A stretch of 64,000 nucleotides of DNA from an uncultured Collinsella sp. (GTDB lineage: Bacteria; Actinomycetota; Coriobacteriia; Coriobacteriales; Coriobacteriaceae). Shown here piece after piece: positions 23,565-31,950 of this stretch. The notes beneath the pieces were generated by a model. It searched no databases, was not told the DNA's origin, and saw only the letters and a program-made list of their open reading frames with translations. Each line of letters opens with the position of its first letter. The stretch's first letter is position 1. The position numbers and the translations under genes were made by a program. Where the stretch lies: positions 62,001 through 126,000 of the forward strand of contig CAUACA010000002.1 of assembly GCA_958427355.1 (NCBI GenBank). The letters are read 5' to 3'.

Positions 23565-24815
23565 TTAGAGAGCGGGTGGGAGGGTGTCGAGGAGGGCGCG
23601 GGCGGTGTTGGCGGCACAGTCGCGTGAGTCGATGATGTAGTCGGCCCAGGCGCGGTAGCGCGGCATGCGCTGCTCGGCCAGCTTGTCGATGCCGTCGCGG
23701 GCGGTGATGGGGCGTCCCTTGTGGGCGAGCTCGTCGAGCTTACGGTTGAGCATCACGATTTGGCTGTTCTGGTGTAGCAGCGGGTAGTTCTCGTCGCGCG
23801 TGACCACGCCGCCGCCCGTGGAAAGCACCAGGCCGCTGCGCTTGGAGATGTCGGCCAGCGCCGCTGTCTCCTTCTCGCGGAAGGCCACCTCGCCGCGCTC
23901 GACGATAAAGTCGGCGCAGGGCATACCCAGGCGCTCCTCGAGGGCGCGATCGAGATCGATGTGCTCGCGGCCCGTGAGCTGGGCGATCTGCTCGCCCACG
24001 CGGGTCTTGCCCGAGCCCGGCATGCCGATGAGCGCGATGTTTTGCTCGCGGCGGGACAGACGTTCCGTCACATCCAGGATGCGCTCGCGCGGGGTGGCTT
24101 TGCCGGCATAGCGCTCGACAGCTTGTGCCGCCTGGGCAACAAGCATAAGCAGGCCGCCGATGCAGGGGATGCCGCGGCGCTCGGCCTCGAGCATCAGGCC
24201 CGTGCGGGCGGGGTTGTAGACAATGTCGATGACGCCCTCGAGCGCATCGAGGCTTTCGAGCGTGCAAGGCGCGTCGGGGCAATGGGGGAACATGCCGGCG
24301 GGCGTGCAGTTGACGAGTAGGGAGGCGTCGGACTGCTGCGCGATATTGTCGTAGTTGACCTCGCTCGTGCGACCCACGGGTACGACGATGGCGCCCATGT
24401 CTCCCAGCACCATACTTGCCGTGGTGCCGGCACCACCGGTGGCACCGAGCACGAGGGCCTTTTTGCCGGCAGCCTCAACCCCCAGCTCCTCGACCAGGCA
24501 CTGAAAACCAAAGTAGTCGGTGTTGTCGCCGCGCAAGCGACCGTCAGGTAGGCGCGTGATGGTGTTGACGTTGCCCATACGCTCGGCCAACGGACTCAGC
24601 TCGTCCAGGTAGTCCATGACGGCGCGCTTATAGGGGATGGTCACGTTGGTACCCTCCCATTCGTCGCCCGTCATAAAAGCTTCCAGATCCTCAGGCTCGC
24701 GCTCAAAACGCACGTACTCAAGCCCCGCCAGCTCCTTGTAGATGGTTGGGGTGTAGCTGTGGCCCAGCACGCGGCCCAGCACGCCGTAGGGGCGGGTTGC
24801 GGCGGTATCGGTCAT
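23565..24815 (-). CDS. Fused shikimate dehydrogenase / shikimate kinase
   Basis: A bifunctional 416-residue enzyme for shikimate steps 4 and 5. Residues 1 to about 255 are AroE: LGHSYTPTIYKEL (substrate serine region), EGTNVTIPYK (catalytic Lys), GDNTDYFGF and the NADP loop LGATGGAGTTAS. From about residue 258 comes AroK: ALIGMPGSGKTRVGE (P-loop, about 265), IDLDRALEERLG and STGGGVV. The AroE Ser-rich motif reads GHSYTP instead of the usual GHSxSP. The ATG directly follows the pheA stop on the upstream side (TAGATG), with GGAGG eight bases before. Confidence 0.93.
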   Translation of the reverse strand: MTDTAATRPYGVLGRVLGHSYTPTIYKELAGLEYVRFEREPEDLEAFMTGDEWEGTNVTIPYKRAVMDYLDELSPLAERMGNVNTITRLPDGRLRGDNTDYFGFQCLVEELGVEAAGKKALVLGATGGAGTTASMVLGDMGAIVVPVGRTSEVNYDNIAQQSDASLLVNCTPAGMFPHCPDAPCTLESLDALEGVIDIVYNPARTGLMLEAERRGIPCIGGLLMLVAQAAQAVERYAGKATPRERILDVTERLSRREQNIALIGMPGSGKTRVGEQIAQLTGREHIDLDRALEERLGMPCADFIVERGEVAFREKETAALADISKRSGLVLSTGGGVVTRDENYPLLHQNSQIVMLNRKLDELAHKGRPITARDGIDKLAEQRMPRYRAWADYIIDSRDCAANTARALLDTLPPAL

Positions 24816-25961
24816 CTAGAGCACCTCCGTGTAACTGCCAAAGTAGGTGAAGCTCTCGCACACGTCGTCGATGGAATCGAGCAGGTCGTCGAGGGCCTTG
24901 CTGCCAAAGGGGCAGTCCAGGTCAAAGTAGAACATAAACTCAAAGTCGCGGCCGGGGATGGGGCGGCTCTCGAGCTTGATGAGGTTGATGTTGAGCGCAT
25001 AGAAGCGCTCGAGCACGCGGTAGAGGGCGCCCGGCTCATTGGCCGTGGTAATCATGAGCGAGGTACGGTTGGCACCGGGATAGACGCGCGGCTCACGGCT
25101 GATGACGACAAAGCGCGTGTAGTTGTTGTCCGAGTCCTGGATGTTGGGCTCCAGCACCTCCAAGCCATAGAGTGCCGCGCAGCTGCGCGATGCGATGGCG
25201 GCAATATCGGTGCGCTCGGAGCTGGCGACCATCTCGGCCGACATGGCCGTGTTGGGGTACTTGGTAGCGTTCAGGCCGTGCGCCTCGATAAAGCTAGCGC
25301 ACTGCGCGATGGCCTGACCGTGGCTGTAGACCTCGCGTATGTCCGCGAGCTTGGTGCCGGGTTTGACGAGCAGATTGTGGTCGATCTTGAGGCGCAGCGA
25401 GCGCACGATGTGGAAATCGAACTGGGCGAGCAGGTCGTAGACGGCGTTGACCGATCCGGCAGTTGAGTTTTCGATGGGCAACACGCCAAACTCGCAGAAG
25501 CCGTCGCGCACAGCGCGCATAACGCCTTCGAAGGTCTCGAAAAACGCGATGTCGGGCACGTCGAAGAGCTTGCACGCGGCTATCTGGCTATAGGCACCTT
25601 CCACGCCCTGGCAAGCAACGGTGGCCGTTTGAGGGAAGGGCGTGTCGGAGGCTGCAGCCGTGGCGTGGGCCTTTTGCGAGACGGTGATGCCCCTGAGCTC
25701 GTTGATGTAGCGCTGCTGCTCGGCTTTGCTCATGCTCATGAGGAGACGGAACAGGGTGATGGTCTGCGCCTCGTAGCGCTCGGGCGCGCGGCTGGCGAGG
25801 TTGTTGAGTTTTGAGCGCTCGCGGGCGGGGTCAAAGACGGCCTTGCCCATCTCGATCTTTGATTTGGCGACCTCGGTGGCAATGTCCATACGCTCGACAA
25901 AGCTGTTGAGGAGCGTGGTGTCGATGCCATCGATGGCCTGGCGGATGTCAGCAAGGTCCAT
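24816..25961 (-). CDS. pheA: Bifunctional chorismate mutase / prephenate dehydratase
   Basis: Makes prephenate from chorismate and then phenylpyruvate, committing to phenylalanine. In 381 residues it has an AroQ-type mutase domain (about 1-90; MDLADIRQAIDGIDTTLLNS), a dehydratase domain (about 110-290; CQGVEGAYSQIAAC, PIENSTAGSVN, TRFVVIS) and a C-terminal ACT domain (LMITTANEPGALYRVL and the ESRP motif) that normally binds Phe for feedback inhibition. Start 25961 has AAAGGGG six bases upstream. A large palindrome separates it from aroC. Confidence 0.93.
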   Translation of the reverse strand: MDLADIRQAIDGIDTTLLNSFVERMDIATEVAKSKIEMGKAVFDPARERSKLNNLASRAPERYEAQTITLFRLLMSMSKAEQQRYINELRGITVSQKAHATAAASDTPFPQTATVACQGVEGAYSQIAACKLFDVPDIAFFETFEGVMRAVRDGFCEFGVLPIENSTAGSVNAVYDLLAQFDFHIVRSLRLKIDHNLLVKPGTKLADIREVYSHGQAIAQCASFIEAHGLNATKYPNTAMSAEMVASSERTDIAAIASRSCAALYGLEVLEPNIQDSDNNYTRFVVISREPRVYPGANRTSLMITTANEPGALYRVLERFYALNINLIKLESRPIPGRDFEFMFYFDLDCPFGSKALDDLLDSIDDVCESFTYFGSYTEVL

Positions 25962-25982
25962 AGGGACCCCTTTCACGTGTCG

Positions 25983-26058
25983 GTGATTTTTCTGGGACGG
26001 GGATTAAAAAATCATTGTGTAACTAATGACTTTTTAATCCCCGTCCCAGAAAAATCAC
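25983..26058. repeat. Large extragenic palindrome between aroC and pheA
   Basis: 34-base arms (25983-26016 and 26025-26058) pair with a single mismatch around an 8-base loop, GTGTAACT. The outer part is GTGATTTTTCTGGGACGGGG and its complement. It contains no gene. Together with 23521-23563 it suggests a family of long dispersed palindromes, possibly REP/MITE-like. Confidence 0.9.
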
Positions 26059-26097
26059 TGGGTGGGCGTGGGGGCCGGAGTTGGCCCCCAGAGATTT

Positions 26098-27195
26098 TTA
26101 GAGCTGGGCGGCGTCCTCTAGGAGGGCGTCCCAAATCGCGAGGGCAGCGGCTGCTTCGGCAACGGGGACGGCGCGCGGGACGATGCAGGGGTCGTGACGG
26201 CCGTGCACCGAGAGCTCGGCATTTTCCATAGCGTCCATGTCCACCGTCTGCTGCTCGCGGCCAATGGAGGGCGTCGGCTTTACGGCCATGCGCCACATGA
26301 CGGGCGCGCCGGTGGAGATGCCGCCCAGGATGCCGCCGGCGTTGTTGGACTCAACCTCGATCTCGCCGGTCTCGGCGTCGATGCGATACGGATCGTTGTT
26401 CTCGCTGCCGCGCATGGCGGCCACGGCAAAGCCCATGCCAAACTCCACGCCCTTTACGGCGGGAATGCCAAACGCGATTTGCGCGATGCGGTTCTCGATG
26501 CCGTCGAACATGGGGTCGCCGATGCCCGCGGGAAGCCCGTAAATGCCGCACTCCACGATGCCGCCGATGCTGTCGAGCTCGTCGCGCGCGGCAAGAATCT
26601 CCTCGCGCATGCGGCCGGCTGCGGCGGCGTCAATGCACGGCAGATCGTTCGTAAGGATTGCCTTGCGGTCGGCCTCGCGATAGACCATATCGTCCATCGG
26701 CAGGTCGGAGATGCCGCCGATCTGCGCGACGTGCGCCATGACCTGAATGCCGCGGGCCTCAAGTGCCTGCAGCGCAATGCCGCCGGCGATGCATAAGGGG
26801 GCCGTTAGGCGGCCGGAAAAATGCCCGCCACCAGCGACATCGTGCATGTTGTGATACTTCACGCGCGCAGGGAAGTCCGCATGTCCGGGACGGGGCTTGC
26901 GGCGCAGCTCGGTGTAATCATTGGAGCGCGTGTTGGTGTTCTCGATAATCGCGGCGATGGGCGCGCCGGTGGTATGTCCATCGATCACACCGGCGATGAT
27001 ATGCGCGGCGTCGGCCTCGCGGCGTTTGGTTGCGGTCTCGTCGCGGCCGGGGGCGCGACGGTCGAGGAAGGCCTGCAGCTTCTCCTGGTCCACGGCGATG
27101 CCCGCCGGGATGCCATCGAGCGAGCAGCCGATAGCGGGGGAGTGCGATTGGCCGAAGATGCTTAAGTGCAAGACGTTGCCAAAGGTCGAGGACAT
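26098..27195 (-). CDS. aroC: Chorismate synthase
   Basis: The last shared step: 5-enolpyruvylshikimate-3-phosphate to chorismate, using reduced FMN. The 365-residue protein shows the family signatures GQSHSPAIGCSLDGIPAG (N-terminus), RPGHADFPARVKYH (about residue 105), GGGHFSGRLTAP and, near the C-terminus, VHGRHDPCIVPRAVPVAEA. Length and motifs are complete. It starts one base after the aroA stop (TAG C ATG), with GAGGA just upstream. Confidence 0.96.
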   Translation of the reverse strand: MSSTFGNVLHLSIFGQSHSPAIGCSLDGIPAGIAVDQEKLQAFLDRRAPGRDETATKRREADAAHIIAGVIDGHTTGAPIAAIIENTNTRSNDYTELRRKPRPGHADFPARVKYHNMHDVAGGGHFSGRLTAPLCIAGGIALQALEARGIQVMAHVAQIGGISDLPMDDMVYREADRKAILTNDLPCIDAAAAGRMREEILAARDELDSIGGIVECGIYGLPAGIGDPMFDGIENRIAQIAFGIPAVKGVEFGMGFAVAAMRGSENNDPYRIDAETGEIEVESNNAGGILGGISTGAPVMWRMAVKPTPSIGREQQTVDMDAMENAELSVHGRHDPCIVPRAVPVAEAAAALAIWDALLEDAAQL

Positions 27196-27196
27196 G

Positions 27197-28516
27197 CTAT
27201 TCCTCCTCGAGTGTGACCTTGCCGCCCAGCAGGCGGTAGTGGTCGAAAAAATCGGGATAGGACTTGTTGACGGCCTCGGCGCCGTGGATCACGACCTCGC
27301 CGGTGGCACGGCTCGCGGCGATGGCGGCCATCATGGCGATGCGGTGGTCGTTGTGCGAATCGACCTCGCCGCCGGTAAAGGCATCGACGCCCTTGATGAT
27401 GAGGTCGTCGCCGGCAATACGCACCTGCGCGCCCAGCGCGGTGAGCTCGCGGGTGGTGGTGGCCAGGCGGTCGGATTCCTTGATACGCAGGCGGGCGCAA
27501 TCGCGGATAAAGGTGCGGCCCTGTGCCAGCGAGGCCACGGCCGAGATAACGGGCACCAGGTCGGGAATGTCGTGGGCGCTCATCTCAAAGCCGGCGAGCT
27601 TGTCGGACTGCACGGTGGCGGCGTTGGTGGAGCGCACGATGCGGGCGCCAAAGCGCGAAAGCGCGGCAAGCACGTTGCGGTCGCCCTGTGCGGAGCTCAG
27701 GGACACGCCCTCGACGGTGATGGGGTCGGTGCCGATAGCGCCGGCACACAGCCAAAAGGCAGCGTTGGACCAGTCGCCCTCGACGGCCACGCTGCCGGGC
27801 GTGCGGTACGAGCCGCTGCTCACGCGGAAGTTCGTGACCTCGGGCTGGCCGTCCTTGGCCGGAATGCGCTCGACGTTGACCTCAACGCCAAAGGCCTTCA
27901 TGGCCTGGATCGTTAGGTTGATGTAGGGGCGGCTCTCAATGAGGCCAGTCACCTGCACACAGGAGGGCTGGGCGAGCAACGGGGCTGCCAGCAGCAGGCC
28001 GGAGATATACTGCGAGCTTACGTTGCCCGGCAGCACAAAGGTGCCCGGGCGCATGCGTCCGCTTGTCTTGAGCGGAAAACCGCCCAGACCCTGTAGGTCG
28101 CAGCCGGCGGCAATGATCTCGTCCGAGAGCGGGGACAGCGGGCGTGCGCCTAGGCGGCCCTGTCCCACAAAGGTTGCCTCTGCCCCCAGCGCGCAGGCGA
28201 CGGGCAGCATAAAGCGGAGCGTGGAGCCGCTCTCGCCGCAGTCGAGCGTGCCGCCGGCAAGGGCCTTGAGCAGGCCGAACTCAATGCTCTTCATGGTGGG
28301 GTGGACCTGGAAGCCGTCCTCGACGGTCTCGATGCGGGCGCCGAGCGCCGTGAGGCAGCGGACCGTGGCCTCAATATCGGCGCAGGTGGTGTTGCAGGTC
28401 ACATGCGTCTCTCCGTTGGCAAGGGCAGCGCAGATGATGAGACGGTGCGCCATCGACTTGGACGCGATGGCGGGAACGGTGCCCTTAAGCGGGGACGGGG
28501 TGATGCGGGCTAGCAT
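27197..28516 (-). CDS. aroA: EPSP synthase (3-phosphoshikimate 1-carboxyvinyltransferase)
   Basis: Joins shikimate-3-phosphate and PEP to give EPSP, step six of the pathway. The 439-residue two-domain protein has KGTVPAIASKSMAHRLIICA at the N-terminus (phosphate-binding Lys and Ser), CGESGSTLRFMLPVA (about residue 95), and IRDCARLRIKESDRL near the C-terminus with the catalytic acid and Arg residues. VDSHNDHRIAMM is the second conserved signature. Its first codons overlap the end of aroB by seven bases. Confidence 0.95.
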   Translation of the reverse strand: MLARITPSPLKGTVPAIASKSMAHRLIICAALANGETHVTCNTTCADIEATVRCLTALGARIETVEDGFQVHPTMKSIEFGLLKALAGGTLDCGESGSTLRFMLPVACALGAEATFVGQGRLGARPLSPLSDEIIAAGCDLQGLGGFPLKTSGRMRPGTFVLPGNVSSQYISGLLLAAPLLAQPSCVQVTGLIESRPYINLTIQAMKAFGVEVNVERIPAKDGQPEVTNFRVSSGSYRTPGSVAVEGDWSNAAFWLCAGAIGTDPITVEGVSLSSAQGDRNVLAALSRFGARIVRSTNAATVQSDKLAGFEMSAHDIPDLVPVISAVASLAQGRTFIRDCARLRIKESDRLATTTRELTALGAQVRIAGDDLIIKGVDAFTGGEVDSHNDHRIAMMAAIAASRATGEVVIHGAEAVNKSYPDFFDHYRLLGGKVTLEEE

Positions 28517-29616
28517 GCGGATGCGTCTCCCTTCTGGCCGAGGCCCTCGGCAATGAGTTCGTGGAAAGTGGAAAGCGGCGTGCGGTCGATGCTGCAGCGG
28601 CCAATGCCGTGCGGAATCACCAGGTCGATGGTGTCGCCCGCGCGCTTCTTGTCGTGGAGCGCCTCGGCAAAGACGGCATCGGCATTGAGGTCGCAGCGGG
28701 TCTTGAGGCCGTGGCGGGCGCAGAGCTCCTCAATACGGCCGGGCAGTGCAGCATCGCAAACGCCGTGCAGGGCCGCGGCGCGCGTGATGATGCCCATGCC
28801 GATCGACACGCAGTTGCCGTGTCCGAGCTCAAAGTGCTCGCAGGCCTCGACGGCGTGTCCGGCGCTGTGTCCAAAGTTGAGCAGCTTGCGCTGGTTGGTT
28901 TCGTGCTCGTCGGCGACGACCACGGCGCGCTTGATGTCGATGTTGCGGGCGATGATGAGTGCTACGCGGGCCACATCGCGGTTGAGCAGCTCCAGCGTGA
29001 GCGGGGTCTTCTCCAGCTCGGCGAAAAGCTCCGGGTCGGCGATCACGGCGTGCTTGACGACCTCGCCGCAGCCGTCGGCGAACTGCTCGGGCGTGAGGGT
29101 GGCCAGGCACCCCACGTCGGCGATAACCACGCTCGGCTGCCAAAAGGCGCCGGCCAAGTTCTTGCCGGCAGCCAGGTCGATGGCGGTCTTGCCGCCCACC
29201 GACGAATCCACCATGGCGAGCAGGCTCGTCGGGATCTGCACAAACTTGCAGCCGCGCATGTAGGTCGCGGCCACAAAGCCCGCCACATCGCCCACGACGC
29301 CGCCCCCGAGTGCCACGATCACGTCGGAGCGCGAAAGCTCGTGCTCGGCCACAAACTCCAAAATGGCAACATAGGTTTCGGCGCGCTTATGGGCCTCGCC
29401 GGCCTCGAAGGTGCAGATGCTCACCTCGTAGCCTGATGCCTCCAGGCTCTGCTTAACGGGCATCTGGTAGAGCGGGCCTACGTTGGTGTCCGTCACGATG
29501 ACGGCCTTGGTGCCGCCGGCAGTGGCGCGCACGAGCGGTCCCGCCTGCTCCAGCAAAAACGTGCCAACATGCACCTGGTAGGGGCGTGCGGTGTCGATAT
29601 CGATGGTAATCGCCAT
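28510..29616 (-). CDS. aroB: 3-dehydroquinate synthase
   Basis: Cyclises DAHP to 3-dehydroquinate (step two), using NAD and a divalent metal. The 368-residue protein has GGGVVGDVAGFVAATYMRG (NAD/phosphate loop), QIPTSLLAMVDSSVGGKTAI and FGHSAGHAVEAC (metal-binding His), with a final metal-site His in HGNCVSIGM. Length is typical. AAAGGA precedes the ATG. It is 36 bases downstream of tyrA. Confidence 0.95.
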   Translation of the reverse strand: MAITIDIDTARPYQVHVGTFLLEQAGPLVRATAGGTKAVIVTDTNVGPLYQMPVKQSLEASGYEVSICTFEAGEAHKRAETYVAILEFVAEHELSRSDVIVALGGGVVGDVAGFVAATYMRGCKFVQIPTSLLAMVDSSVGGKTAIDLAAGKNLAGAFWQPSVVIADVGCLATLTPEQFADGCGEVVKHAVIADPELFAELEKTPLTLELLNRDVARVALIIARNIDIKRAVVVADEHETNQRKLLNFGHSAGHAVEACEHFELGHGNCVSIGMGIITRAAALHGVCDAALPGRIEELCARHGLKTRCDLNADAVFAEALHDKKRAGDTIDLVIPHGIGRCSIDRTPLSTFHELIAEGLGQKGDASAC

Positions 29617-29652
29617 AAGCTTCGGTCCTTTCGACCTGGCGTGATAGGTGGT

Positions 29653-30567
29653 CTAGTGGGAGGCTTCGTCGTCGAGTGCGCGCTTAATGCGGTCGCCCTC
29701 GGCAAGGAGATTCTCCAGATAGCGCTGGTCGCGGTTCTTGAGCGCACGGCTGTAGGCGCCAAGCGACTCGATCAGATGGTCGATCTCGAAGGCGAGCGCG
29801 TCGGCGTCGTCGATCATGAGCTCGGACCACATTTGCGGGTTGAGGTGCGCCACGCGGGTGAGATCGCGGTAGCTACCGGCCGAAAAGCCGTGGTGGACCT
29901 GGGCGGTGGGGCTTTTGACGTAGGCGTTGGATACCACGTGCGCAAGCTGGCTCGTGAAGGCGATGACGCGGTCGTGCTCGGCGGCGCTGGTCACGCTGAA
30001 CTTGCCAAAGCCCAAGGGGCGCACCATCTCGCGCACCTGGCCCAAAAGCTCCAGCTTGAGCGCATCGTCTACCGCGGGCGGTACGAGCACCAGCGGGGCG
30101 CCCTGGAACAGGTCGGCACGAGAGTTAGCGTAGCCCGAGAACTGGGTGCCCGCCATGGGGTGCGCGCCCACAAAGTAAAAGCCGTGCTCGCGGGCAAGCT
30201 CAAAGGCACGTTCGCACACGATGCCCTTGACGCCCACCGTGTCGATCACCACGGGGCCCATGATGGCGTCGGTGTCGGTGGCGTCGGCGAGCGCCTTGGC
30301 GTGCGTCTCGAGCCACTCGATGCATGCCTCGGGGTAGCAAGCCAGGACGATGATGTCGCATTCGCCGAGTGTCTTGTCGTTGAGCTCTCCGGCGACAGTG
30401 CCCATGCTGGCGGCCGTCATGACATCGTCATCGGGGTCCCAGGCCAGCACGCGAACGCCCGCCTGTGCATAGCCGCGGGCAAAGCTACCGCCGATGAGGC
30501 CCAGGCCGACGATACCGGCGCACTTGGGGCCGCCCTGGTTAACACGCGCGTTTCTCACCGTACCCAT
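29653..30567 (-). CDS. tyrA: Prephenate dehydrogenase
   Basis: Oxidises prephenate to 4-hydroxyphenylpyruvate, the entry to tyrosine. The 304-residue protein has the NAD loop CAGIVGLGLIGGSFARGYAQ (about residues 16-35), VDTVGVKG and GAHPMAGTQFSGYAN, with the catalytic His in the last. There is no chorismate mutase or ACT domain; the mutase activity comes from PheA. ATG 30567 lies three bases after the aroF stop, with GGAG six bases upstream. Confidence 0.92.
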   Translation of the reverse strand: MGTVRNARVNQGGPKCAGIVGLGLIGGSFARGYAQAGVRVLAWDPDDDVMTAASMGTVAGELNDKTLGECDIIVLACYPEACIEWLETHAKALADATDTDAIMGPVVIDTVGVKGIVCERAFELAREHGFYFVGAHPMAGTQFSGYANSRADLFQGAPLVLVPPAVDDALKLELLGQVREMVRPLGFGKFSVTSAAEHDRVIAFTSQLAHVVSNAYVKSPTAQVHHGFSAGSYRDLTRVAHLNPQMWSELMIDDADALAFEIDHLIESLGAYSRALKNRDQRYLENLLAEGDRIKRALDDEASH

Positions 30568-30570
30568 GAG

Positions 30571-31593
30571 CTACTCCATGGTCTCTTGGCAGACGACCTC
30601 GCGGATGGCTCGGATGCGGCGCATGGTGTCGTCGAACTGATCGGGGGTGAGGGCCTGGGCGCCGTCGGACCAGGCGCGGCTCGGCTCGTCGTGGACCTCG
30701 ATCTCCAGGCCGTTGGCACCGCAGGCGGTCGCGGCGAGCGCCATGGGCTCAACGTAGCGGTTGTAGCCGGTGGCGTGGCTGGGGTCGGCGACGACGGGCA
30801 GGTGCGACAGGTGGTGCAGCACCGGCACGGCGTTGAGGTCGAAGGTATTGCGGGTGCGGGTCTCGAAGGTGCGGATGCCGCGCTCGCACAGGATGACGTT
30901 GTCGTTGCCCTCGCTCATGATGTACTCGGCGGCCATAAGCAGCTCATCGATCGTGCCGGACATGCCGCGCTTGAGCAGAATCGGGGTCTGGGTCTTGCCG
31001 ACCTCCTTGAGCAGGGGGAAGTTCTGGGCGTTGCGGGCGCCGATCTGCATGACGTCAATCTTCTTGTCCAAGAAGACCTGCACGTCGCGCGGGTCCATGA
31101 TCTCGGTGACGATCGGCATGTCGAGCTCGGCAGACGCCTCGCACAGCAGGTCGAGGCCGGCGGGGCCCATGCCCTGGTAGGCGTAGGGGGAGGTGCGGGG
31201 CTTGTAGGCGCCACCGCGCAGCATCGTGGCGCCGGCGGCCTTCACGCGGCGTGCGATGCGGATGAGGTTCTCGCCCTCGACGGAGCAGGGACCGGCGATG
31301 ACCTGGAACTGGTCGCCGCCGATCTTGACGCCGTGACCGCAGTCGATGACGGAGTCCTCGGGGTGGAACTTGCGGTTGGCGCGCTTGAACGGCTCGGAGA
31401 CGCGCTGCACGCGCTCGACGACATCCATGGACTCGAGCAGGAACGGGTCGATCTTGGTCGTATCGCCCACCAGGCCGATAATCGTCTCGTTCTCGCCGCG
31501 CGAGACGTCGGTCTTGAGACCTTTTTTCTCAATCCAGCTGACAATATGGCTGACGGCCTCGTCGCTGGCGCTCTGCTTTAGAATTGCAATCAT
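30571..31593 (-). CDS. aroF: DAHP synthase (3-deoxy-7-phosphoheptulonate synthase), type I-beta
   Basis: The first committed step: PEP + erythrose-4-phosphate to DAHP. The 340-residue protein has an N-terminal ferredoxin-like regulatory domain (about residues 1-68; MIAILKQSASDEAVSHIVSW), then a TIM-barrel with VIAGPCSVEGENL, LRGGAYKPRTSPYAYQG and IVTEIMDP. The extra domain is typical of Thermotoga-type enzymes inhibited by Tyr or Phe, so feedback control at the protein level is likely. Start 31593 follows GAGAGG by seven bases. It is the first gene of the operon, behind a leader terminator hairpin. Confidence 0.94.
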   Translation of the reverse strand: MIAILKQSASDEAVSHIVSWIEKKGLKTDVSRGENETIIGLVGDTTKIDPFLLESMDVVERVQRVSEPFKRANRKFHPEDSVIDCGHGVKIGGDQFQVIAGPCSVEGENLIRIARRVKAAGATMLRGGAYKPRTSPYAYQGMGPAGLDLLCEASAELDMPIVTEIMDPRDVQVFLDKKIDVMQIGARNAQNFPLLKEVGKTQTPILLKRGMSGTIDELLMAAEYIMSEGNDNVILCERGIRTFETRTRNTFDLNAVPVLHHLSHLPVVADPSHATGYNRYVEPMALAATACGANGLEIEVHDEPSRAWSDGAQALTPDQFDDTMRRIRAIREVVCQETME

Positions 31594-31603
31594 GGTGTGC
31601 CTC

Positions 31604-31666
31604 TCACCTCGATGGATAACTTTTGCAAAAACGGCCCGCATTGCGAGCCGTGTATATATGGTGCAT
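31604..31666 (-). CDS. Possible aro leader peptide
   Basis: A 20-codon frame, MHHIYTARNAGRFCKSYPSR, overlaps the leader terminator and stops just before the aroF ribosome site. It carries two Tyr and one Phe codon. The predicted transcription start is within about two bases of its ATG, so it would be translated leaderless. Residue content is suggestive but weak; it may be a chance frame. Confidence 0.25.
   Translation of the reverse strand: MHHIYTARNAGRFCKSYPSR
31626..31651 (-). terminator. Leader terminator / candidate attenuator of the aro operon
   Basis: On the minus strand, ACGGCTCGC-AAT-GCGGGCCGT (31651-31631) forms a 9-bp stem with one T-G pair, directly followed by TTTTT. No minus-strand gene lies upstream, so this is a terminator within the 5' leader of aroF, the layout expected for transcription attenuation. 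Confidence 0.65.
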
Positions 31667-31674
31667 GAGAGTTT

Positions 31675-31704
31675 ATACTATCCGACTCGCTTTTGCCTTC
31701 TAAA
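31675..31704 (-). promoter_or_regulatory. Predicted promoter of the aro operon
   Basis: On the minus strand, TTTAGA (31699-31704) and TAGTAT (31675-31680) have an 18-base spacer. The implied start near 31668 gives a leader of about 75 bases containing the terminator hairpin. Confidence 0.45.
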
Positions 31705-31756
31705 GTGGGCCGTTGCGCCGCGTCTTCCTCGGAATTGCAAAGCTTTTTCTTTTATT

Positions 31757-31786
31757 TTGATAGCCCGTGGTGCACTTGGGTATAAT
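31757..31786 (+). promoter_or_regulatory. Promoter of tRNA-Arg(CCG)
   Basis: TTGATA (31757-31762), an 18-base spacer and consensus TATAAT (31781-31786), with the tRNA starting 12 bases later. Confidence 0.8.
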
Positions 31787-31797
31787 GCCAAACGTTG

Positions 31798-31874
31798 GCC
31801 CTATTAGCTCAGGGGATTAGAGCGTCTGCCTCCGGAGCAGAAGGCCGTTGGTTCGAATCCAACATGGGGCACCA
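31798..31874 (+). tRNA. tRNA-Arg (anticodon CCG)
   Basis: A 77-base cloverleaf. Acceptor GCCCTAT (31798-31804) pairs with ATGGGGC (31864-31870) with one T-G pair. The anticodon stem TCTGC/GCAGA encloses CTCCGGA, anticodon CCG, reading CGG. The T-loop is TTCGAAT, and CCA is encoded at 31872-31874. It has its own strong promoter and terminator. Confidence 0.95.
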
Positions 31875-31885
31875 TCGAACGTAAG

Positions 31886-31919
31886 ACCGTCCGAACCTCG
31901 CATGGTCCGGGCGGTTTTT
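31886..31919 (+). terminator. Terminator after tRNA-Arg(CCG)
   Basis: ACCGTCCGAACC (31886-31897) and GGTCCGGGCGGT (31904-31915) pair over 12 positions with one mismatch and one wobble, followed by TTTTT. The P-type ATPase gene begins about 30 bases later, so that gene must use another promoter or read-through. Confidence 0.85.
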
Positions 31920-31950
31920 CTTATACCGACGCGACGTGATGGGACGTGGT

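Noticed and set aside
29569..31581. A 670-codon plus-strand frame opposite tyrA and aroF
   Set aside because: Composition-driven shadow; both minus-strand enzymes are intact.
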